From contig CAVZCC010000006.1 in assembly GCA_963773765.1 (NCBI GenBank), forward strand, positions 620,001-684,000: a DNA stretch of 64,000 nucleotides, written 5' to 3'. This stretch comes from CAVZCC01 sp963773765. Its GTDB lineage: Bacteria; Actinomycetota; Acidimicrobiia; Acidimicrobiales; Microtrichaceae. The position numbers and the translations under genes were made by a program. The stretch's first letter is position 1. Every line of letters starts with the position of its first letter. Of this stretch, positions 58,782 to 64,000 are shown in pieces. The notes below the pieces were generated by a model that had not been told where the DNA came from, searched no databases, and saw only the letters and a list, made by a program, of their open reading frames with translations.

Positions 58782-59471
58782 ATGGAACGAATCCTGCAAG
58801 TACTCGACGCCGAATGGAAGGAGCTGGCCACATCGCCCGAAGGCCGGCGAGCTCTGATCCGCTGGACGAACGATCACGACGTGCTCGTCGGCCTGCACGA
58901 CCTGAACGACGTCGTCGCCTGCCGGTACGAGGAGATCGCCTACGACGTTCTCCTGATCCTCGCGAGGCGGTCGCCCACCGATGAGATCGCGGCCCGCACG
59001 CTGTTCCAGATGCTGCTGCCCGGCCTCGTCAGCCTCGTCGGCACCGTCGGCCAAGGTGACTACGACGCTCAGGACGAGATCGTCGCCCTCGCCTGGGAGC
59101 GCATCCGCACCTACCCGACCACCCGCAACGGCTCCGTCGCCGCCAACGTCGTGCTCGACGTCCGCAAGCGATACCTGAAGGTCCGGCATGGTGACGAGAC
59201 GACCCCGCTGTCATCGGTGGACGAGCCGCTCGACGACCCGGCCAACTCCCCGGAGGAGCAGGTCCTCGGACTGCTCCTGATCGAGGAGATCGCGGCCGCG
59301 CAGCGCGACGGTCTCATGACCCCCGCCGTGCTCTCGACGATCATGCGGACTCGACTCATCGGTGAACGGCTGGCCGAGGTCGCCGCCGATCAGCGCGTGG
59401 AGACGCACGTGCTCTGTCAGCGCCGGTGGCGAGCGGAACGCCGCCTTCGTTCCCTCCCGCTCGCCGGCTGA
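58782..59471 (+). CDS. sigma-factor-like regulatory protein
   Basis: 229 residues from ATG 58782 (GAGGAGG upstream). LFQMLLPGLVSLVGTVGQGD and DEIVALAWERIRTYPTTRNG resemble sigma-70 region 2 helices, and the C-terminal stretch with TIMRTRLIGERLAEVAADQR followed by a basic RRWRAERRLR tail could be a region-4-like DNA-binding part. Related short sigma-like proteins are frequent on actinobacterial conjugative elements. First gene of the + strand and divergent from the relaxase operon, so it may regulate transfer. The following 245 bp up to the lipoprotein gene show no feature I can name. Confidence 0.55.
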   Translation: MERILQVLDAEWKELATSPEGRRALIRWTNDHDVLVGLHDLNDVVACRYEEIAYDVLLILARRSPTDEIAARTLFQMLLPGLVSLVGTVGQGDYDAQDEIVALAWERIRTYPTTRNGSVAANVVLDVRKRYLKVRHGDETTPLSSVDEPLDDPANSPEEQVLGLLLIEEIAAAQRDGLMTPAVLSTIMRTRLIGERLAEVAADQRVETHVLCQRRWRAERRLRSLPLAG

Positions 59472-59716
59472 CCGCGATGAGCGCAATCGTTGTTCCAGCA
59501 CAACCAGTGGACTTGGTCGTTGGTAGCTGTCTAGCCTTTCCCTCGAGCACCGCATGGTCGTGGCTCCGGTCTTGCCCGCCTGACCGTTACGAGGCGGACC
59601 ACCCATCACGACTGAACGCACCGCGGTTTCCCTCTACCGCCGCTGCGATCACGAGGCTCATTGCTGGGTGTTCGGCCGTCGTGGGGCACGGATCTTCTCT
59701 CCCGAGGAGGCCGCCC

Positions 59717-60400
59717 GTGTCTTGGACCGGACTGCCACAACCCACACCGCGTGCCAGATCCCCACTGGTCGCCGCCGCGATTGCCGCCGCCCTCGTCCTC
59801 TGCCTGGGGTCGTCGTGCGGAAGCGACGACGAGACCATCGGTGGCACCACGACAACGGAGCGCTCGACAACGTCGGTGCGAGGCACCTCGAGCTCGGGGG
59901 CGACGACCTCGCCCACGACGAGCACCGACTCGTCAACCTCGGTGCCGACGACGGACCCAGCCGCAGACCCGGCGCACCAGGAGATCATCGACGCCTACGT
60001 CGCCTACTGGGATGCTCGCTTCGCTGCGAACTCCGGCATCCCGAACCCCCAGGATCCTGCGCTCGCTCGCTACGCGACTGGGCGCCAGCTCGAGGCGGTG
60101 ATCGCCGAGACGCAGGAGAACCTCGACGCTGGGCGAGCGCTGCAACCGTCGCCCGACCCGGTGAACTTCCGGCGGGTGACCGTCGTTTCCGTCGACGGCG
60201 ACTCGGCGGTCGTCCAGGAGTGCTTCGTCGATGACGGACAGGTGATCGAGTCGGCGACCGGTCGAGTGCTCAACGACACGGTCGCCACGCACAGCGTGCA
60301 GGCCGACCTGCTCCGAGTCGACGGTCAATGGCGGGTCTCCGCCGCAACGCTCATCCAACGATGGGAGGGGGTGGCCGGATGCGCACTCGCTACTTCTTGA
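59717..60400 (+). CDS. lipoprotein with NTF2-like domain, element-encoded
   Basis: 227 residues from GTG 59717 behind GAGGAGG. Signal peptide with lipobox CLGSSCGSD (the Cys near residue 33). Thr/Ser-rich linker (TTTTERSTTSVRGTSSSG), then a compact domain starting HQEIIDAYVAYWDARFAA and continuing VTVVSVDGDSAVVQECFVDD and LLRVDGQWRVSAATLI, like the NTF2/SnoaL-type folds of VirB8-like or actinobacterial Tad-associated lipoproteins. Stop overlaps the next gene by 22 bp. Probably exposed on the outer face of the membrane as part of the secretion apparatus. Confidence 0.75.
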   Translation: MSWTGLPQPTPRARSPLVAAAIAAALVLCLGSSCGSDDETIGGTTTTERSTTSVRGTSSSGATTSPTTSTDSSTSVPTTDPAADPAHQEIIDAYVAYWDARFAANSGIPNPQDPALARYATGRQLEAVIAETQENLDAGRALQPSPDPVNFRRVTVVSVDGDSAVVQECFVDDGQVIESATGRVLNDTVATHSVQADLLRVDGQWRVSAATLIQRWEGVAGCALATS

Positions 60401-61218
60401 TCGCACCGCTCGTCGGTCTCGCACTGTTCCTGGCCGCGACGCCGGCCACAGCCGAAGGTCGCCCACCCGAGGACGACGCCTACATCGACCAGGACGACAA
60501 CCCCACCGTCGAGGTCGGCGACAGCGACGACGGCGAAACCGGGGACGACGGATCCACCGGCACCGGGGACCCATGCGTCTGGCAAGTCGTCATCGCCGAC
60601 GACTTCGCCTCGCACGTCTACGACACGGACGGGACGATCCAGTACTCCGAGACCGGCCGCTGGCTCCAGAAGGTCTGCCCCGGCGTCGGAGCGGTCCAGG
60701 TCGACGGACGGTTCCTCATCCCCGAGGGCGGCGTCGTCGACGTCGAGGCTCTGGCCCTCCAGGCACGTGCGTCGATCGGCATCTCCGGTCCGGTGATCCG
60801 CACGAGCCCCGAGGCCGGCAACCGCCTCTATGTCCGAGTCCCGACGTGGCTGTGGGTCGACGGCGGCTGGTGGCACGGCTACTCAGCGACGGCGTCCGCC
60901 GGGCGGGTCACCGCGACGGTCTCGGCGCAACCGGTCGCCGCGTCGTGGACCTTCGGCGACGGTGGATCGGTCACGTGCAGCGGTCCCGGTGTGCCGTGGC
61001 GGGCGGGCCTCCCGGAGGATGCCACCGACTGCTCGCACACCTTCACCACCTCGTCCGCTGGTCAGCCCGAGGGCACGTTCGCTCTCTCGACCACGGTGAC
61101 GCTCGAGGTGTCCTGGACCTCGAACATCGGGTCCGGCGGCACGCTCGAACCCATCAGCCGAACGGCCAGCCAGGCGGTCGAGGTCGGCGAGATCCAGGCC
61201 ATCGGAACCGGCGGCTGA
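60379..61218 (+). CDS. secreted PKD-like protein of the Tad-type operon
   Basis: 279 residues from ATG 60379 (GGGAGGGGG upstream). Signal peptide YFLIAPLVGLALFLAATPA then an acidic, Asp/Gly-rich linker. The C-terminal half (VSAQPVAASWTFGDGGSVTC, DATDCSHTFTTSS, STTVTLEVSWTSN) is PKD-like with two Cys that could form a disulfide. Genes like this stand directly before SAF/CpaB genes in actinobacterial Tad-like loci. Role unknown; perhaps a periplasmic or surface scaffold. Confidence 0.7.
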   Translation: MRTRYFLIAPLVGLALFLAATPATAEGRPPEDDAYIDQDDNPTVEVGDSDDGETGDDGSTGTGDPCVWQVVIADDFASHVYDTDGTIQYSETGRWLQKVCPGVGAVQVDGRFLIPEGGVVDVEALALQARASIGISGPVIRTSPEAGNRLYVRVPTWLWVDGGWWHGYSATASAGRVTATVSAQPVAASWTFGDGGSVTCSGPGVPWRAGLPEDATDCSHTFTTSSAGQPEGTFALSTTVTLEVSWTSNIGSGGTLEPISRTASQAVEVGEIQAIGTGG

Positions 61219-61227
61219 GGAGGCAGC

Positions 61228-61923
61228 GTGGCCACGACTACTCGGACTGATTCACGCGATCGCCGACCGGGTTCGCCCAGCTCGAACGGCGCCGGCACGG
61301 TGCACACGCCGGCAGTCGCTCCGCCGAGGCGGCGAGTGCGTCTGCCCGAGCTCGCCGTCGGGCTGCTCGTCACGGTGATGTTCGCTCTCGGCGCCGTGCT
61401 CTGGCACCTCAACGCGAGCAGCAAGGTTCCAGCGCTGGCCGTTGCTTCGCCGATCGAACGCGGCGAGGTGATCGAGGCCGCCGATCTCCGAGTCGTCTAC
61501 GTCGCGAGTGACGACCCCCTCGCCCGGATGTCGTCGGGCGAGTCGGACGCAGTGGTGGGCCGCGTTGCACTCGTCGACCTCGCAGCGGGCACGTTGCTCA
61601 CACGCTCGGTCGTCGCCGACGCAGCCGCGCTCAACGTGGGCGATGGTGTCGTCGGCCTCGCTCTCGATCCAGGCCAGTACCCGGCGCTCGGGCTCGCACC
61701 GGGCGATCGTGTCAACGTCGTCCGGTCGGGCGAGGCCGCACCCGAGACCGACGACGCGCCGGACACCCAGGTGATCGCCCGAGGTGCGACCGTGTTCGCG
61801 GTCGAGGACCTCTCGAGCGATCGCAAGCTCGTCTCGATCCTCACATCGGAGGGAGACGCGGAAGTCGTCGCCGCGACAGCCGGAGCCGGTGGACTGCGGC
61901 TCGTGTTGGTGGCAACGCCATGA
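61228..61923 (+). CDS. SAF-domain protein (CpaB/RcpC-like)
   Basis: 231 residues from GTG 61228. One membrane helix (LAVGLLVTVMFALGAVLWHL) is followed by a SAF domain (VASPIERGEVIEAADLRVVY), a domain that in CpaB/RcpC proteins sits in the periplasm and links to the pilus channel. No secretin is visible, as expected for an organism without an outer membrane. Stop overlaps the next start by 4 nt. Confidence 0.85.
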   Translation: MATTTRTDSRDRRPGSPSSNGAGTVHTPAVAPPRRRVRLPELAVGLLVTVMFALGAVLWHLNASSKVPALAVASPIERGEVIEAADLRVVYVASDDPLARMSSGESDAVVGRVALVDLAAGTLLTRSVVADAAALNVGDGVVGLALDPGQYPALGLAPGDRVNVVRSGEAAPETDDAPDTQVIARGATVFAVEDLSSDRKLVSILTSEGDAEVVAATAGAGGLRLVLVATP

Positions 61924-62639
61924 AGATCGTCGCCTTCGGATCCGTTCGAGGTGCCCCGGGGGTCACCACCACAGCGACGTTGATCGCTGGCGCGTTGCCC
62001 GACCCGGCCGTCTTGGTCGAGGCGGATCTCGCAGGCAGCGTGATGGCCGTTCGCTACGACCTCGGCCGCGAACCGGGCCTCACGACGCTCGCCGCATCTG
62101 GAACCCTCGAGCCGGACGGGTGGCGTGAGCATGCACAGGACGCCGGCGGTGTCCCGGTGCTCGTTGGTCCGGACTCGCCGGCCAACGCACGCTCGCTGTG
62201 GCGCAGGGCGGGCTCCTCGCTCGGGCAGACCCTGGCGTCGAGTGACGCGACGGTCGTCGCCGACCTTGGGCGACTCGATGACGAAGTACCTCTGCTCGAC
62301 CGTGCCGCGCTCCTGGTGCTCCTCGTTCGCCCGGTGGCCGAGCACCTCGTGACGCTGTCGCACCGACTCCCGATGCTTCGCGGCCAGGCGCAACGTCTTC
62401 AGGTTGGGGTGGTTCTCGTTGGTGAGGGCTCGTACCGGCCCGTCGATGTCGCCGGCCCGTTGGGCGTCGATGTGCTCGGCGTTCTCCCGCACGACCCCCG
62501 TGCCGCAGATGCGCTTTCTGGCGGAGGGACAGGGCTGACCCTGGCGAGATCTCGCCTGTTCCGGGCGGCGACCGGAGTGGCCACGACGATTCACTCGGCG
62601 ATCGGCACCTACGACGAGCCGATCGGGGCGGCCCGATGA
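61920..62639 (+). CDS. CpaE/TadZ-like ParA-family ATPase with degenerate P-loop
   Basis: 239 residues. The N-terminus KIVAFGSVRGAPGVTTTATL is a MinD/ParA fold, but the P-loop reads RGAPGVTTTA in place of KGGVGKTTTA: both signature Lys residues are missing. The rest (AVLVEADLAGSVMAVRYDLG, ATVVADLGRL, VVLVGEGSYRP) keeps the fold. CpaE/TadZ proteins localise Tad pilus assembly, and several are ATPase-dead, which would explain the loss. Overlaps both neighbours by 4 nt, so it belongs to a tight operon. Confidence 0.8.
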   Translation: MKIVAFGSVRGAPGVTTTATLIAGALPDPAVLVEADLAGSVMAVRYDLGREPGLTTLAASGTLEPDGWREHAQDAGGVPVLVGPDSPANARSLWRRAGSSLGQTLASSDATVVADLGRLDDEVPLLDRAALLVLLVRPVAEHLVTLSHRLPMLRGQAQRLQVGVVLVGEGSYRPVDVAGPLGVDVLGVLPHDPRAADALSGGGTGLTLARSRLFRAATGVATTIHSAIGTYDEPIGAAR

Positions 62640-63986
62640 CCGCCACGATGCAACGAACCGGGCGGCAGCGAACCGGATGACGCCCTCGTCGCCCGACTTC
62701 ATCGCACCGTTGGCGACGCGCTCACCGACGCCCACACCGACCACGAGACAGCTGGTCGTGGTCGGCTCCCGCTCGACGATGAGCGTGCACTCGCCCGCAA
62801 GCTCGCTTGCCGACGAGCTGCGCCGAATGGCGAGCGACCGCGTTCGCCGAGGGTCGGGCCCCGCTCGACGACGCCGCCGAAGATGCCATCACCGTGGCAG
62901 TCCTCGATCGTCTCCACGGATCTCGCCCGACTCCAGCCGCTTCTCGACGATCCGTCCATCCGCGACATCCACATCTCGGGATGCGAACGGGTCTGGCTCA
63001 ACCTCCGCGACGGCAGCAAGGTCCAAGGCCCAGCCGTCGCCGACTCCGACGACGACCTCATCGAGCTCATCGCCACCGCCGCTCGGCGACTCGGCCGCAG
63101 CGAACGGCGTTGGGACAACGCCCATCCCGAGCTCAACCTGCAGCTCCCCAACGGCGACCGGCTCCACGCCCTCATGGCGGTGTCCGGTCGACCGACCGTG
63201 ACCGTTCGCCGCCACGACTTCGACATCAGCCGGCTGGCCCAGCTCGTGGACGCGCGGGGTGTGCGACGAGCTGCTGGCCGGGTTCCTCTCCGCCGCGGTG
63301 CGCGCCCGAGCGAACCTGATCGTGGCCGGCGGCACCGGGACCGGGAAGACCACGACTCTGCGGTGTCTCATCAACGAGATCCCCGCCGACGAGCGGCTCA
63401 TCACGATCGAGGACTCGCTGGAGATCGGCGTCGAGCGCTTCGACGACCTCCACCCCGACCACGAGACGCTCGAGGCCCGCGACGCCAACACCGAGGGCGT
63501 GGGCGCGTTCATCGCTCGCAGACCTCGTCCGCTCCGCGCTGCGGATGGACCCCCAGCGGGTGATCGTCGGTGAGGTCCGCGGCGCCGAGGTGCTGCCCGA
63601 TGCTCCTGGCGATGAGCCAGGGCAACGACGGCTCGATGTGCTCGATCCACGCCGACTCGTCGAAGGGGGTGTTCTCCCGCCTGGCGATGTACGCCGCCAT
63701 GACCGCCGAACGGCTCGCCCCCGACGTCACGAACCTGCTCGTGGCCAACGCCGTCGACCTCGTGTCCACCTCGGCTGGGTCGACGGAGAACGTGCCGTGA
63801 CCAGCATCCGTGAGATCACCGGCACGCTCGAAGGCCGGCCAGGTCGTGTCCAACGAGCTGTGGCGACCCGGACCACGGGGAGCAGGTGTTCCGGCTGCTC
63901 CACCGACGACCGAACTGGCCGAGTCCCTCGAAGCCCACGGCTTCCGACCCCGTGACCACGCCGCCGCTGAGGGGTGGTGGCGATGA
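62636..63986 (+). CDS. TadA/CpaF-type secretion ATPase
   Basis: About 450 residues after repair. N-terminal domain (DDAAEDAITVAVL, LQPLLDDPSIRDIHISGCER) then the catalytic core: Walker A VAGGTGTGKTTTLRCLINE, acidic Asp box TIEDSLEIG, Walker B LRMDPQRVIVGEVRGAEV and His box GSMCSIHADSSKGVFSRLAM. It powers Tad/type II-like pilus assembly or secretion in the cytoplasm. At least nine third-position breaks occur (GGAT, CTCG, CGCG, CGTC, GTGC, GCTC, CCCG, a two-base GT codon and CGGC), so neither reading frame alone is complete. Start overlaps the CpaE stop (ATGA). Confidence 0.85.
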
Positions 63987-64000
63987 CGCGTCTTGGTCCT
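63983..64000 (+). CDS. start of the next gene of the Tad-like operon (cut by window edge)
   Basis: ATG 63983 overlaps the TGA of the ATPase gene (ATGA) and encodes MTRLGP before the window ends. By gene order a TadB-type membrane protein is expected, but six residues cannot show it. Confidence 0.4.

Overview
The window is high-GC DNA with strong C/G preference at third codon positions, many GTG starts and gene families typical of Actinomycetota (UPF0182, DUF2786 next to a small HExxH protein, a six-helix HAMP adenylate cyclase, cydABDC, type II NADH dehydrogenase). A class I HMG-CoA reductase and the overall gene mix suggest the class Acidimicrobiia, but no rRNA is present and this placement is an inference.

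Positions 1-49,200 read as chromosome. From left to right they hold: UPF0182 protein (cut by the window edge), DedA, a K+-independent proton-pumping pyrophosphatase, CHAD, DUF2786 and metallohydrolase genes; an adenylate cyclase and MsrA; a metallo-beta-lactamase-fold hydrolase; a catabolic-looking cluster (Fe(II)/2-oxoglutarate oxygenase, crotonase, alkyl sulfatase, dihydrodipicolinate-reductase-like protein, esterase lipoprotein); a hydroxyacid dehydrogenase and sugar isomerase; a very long gene joining an unknown domain to a glycosyltransferase; several lipoproteins and SHOCT proteins; HMG-CoA reductase; a hybrid histidine kinase converging on a LuxR-type regulator; a group of small envelope or DNA-associated proteins, two of which carry 18-bp minisatellites (lysine-rich AKKKAP repeats and collagen-like GXY repeats); an amidohydrolase; the cydABDC operon; an SDR, a mutarotase, a GH15 enzyme, NDH-2, a patatin and an alpha/beta hydrolase.

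At 49,203-49,279 lies an initiator tRNA-Met with encoded CCA. Directly after it come a terminator, an 11-bp tandem repeat and a tyrosine integrase, which mark the left end of an integrated element that continues past the right edge. The element carries a PD-(D/E)XK-like gene, zinc-finger and hypothetical genes, an excisionase-like protein, a MobF (TrwC/TraA) relaxase-helicase with a partner gene, a sigma-like regulator, and then a + strand operon of lipoprotein, secreted protein, SAF/CpaB-like, CpaE-like and TadA/CpaF-like genes. Relaxase plus Tad-type secretion genes make it a candidate integrative conjugative element with an unusual transfer or pilus apparatus. A heptamer, ACCGGGA, occurs 20 times within 1.5 kb around the relaxase 5' end, partly at 11-12 bp spacing.

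About 70 reading-frame breaks occur in clusters, while neighbouring genes are intact. They are not random. Almost every one I could resolve is a four-fold degenerate codon written with two different third bases (for example GTGC, CCCG, CGAC), and a minority are codons missing the third base. Reading these as single codons restores full-length proteins. The likeliest cause is a consensus built over co-occurring strains that differ at synonymous sites. The affected genes are therefore annotated as coding, not as pseudogenes.
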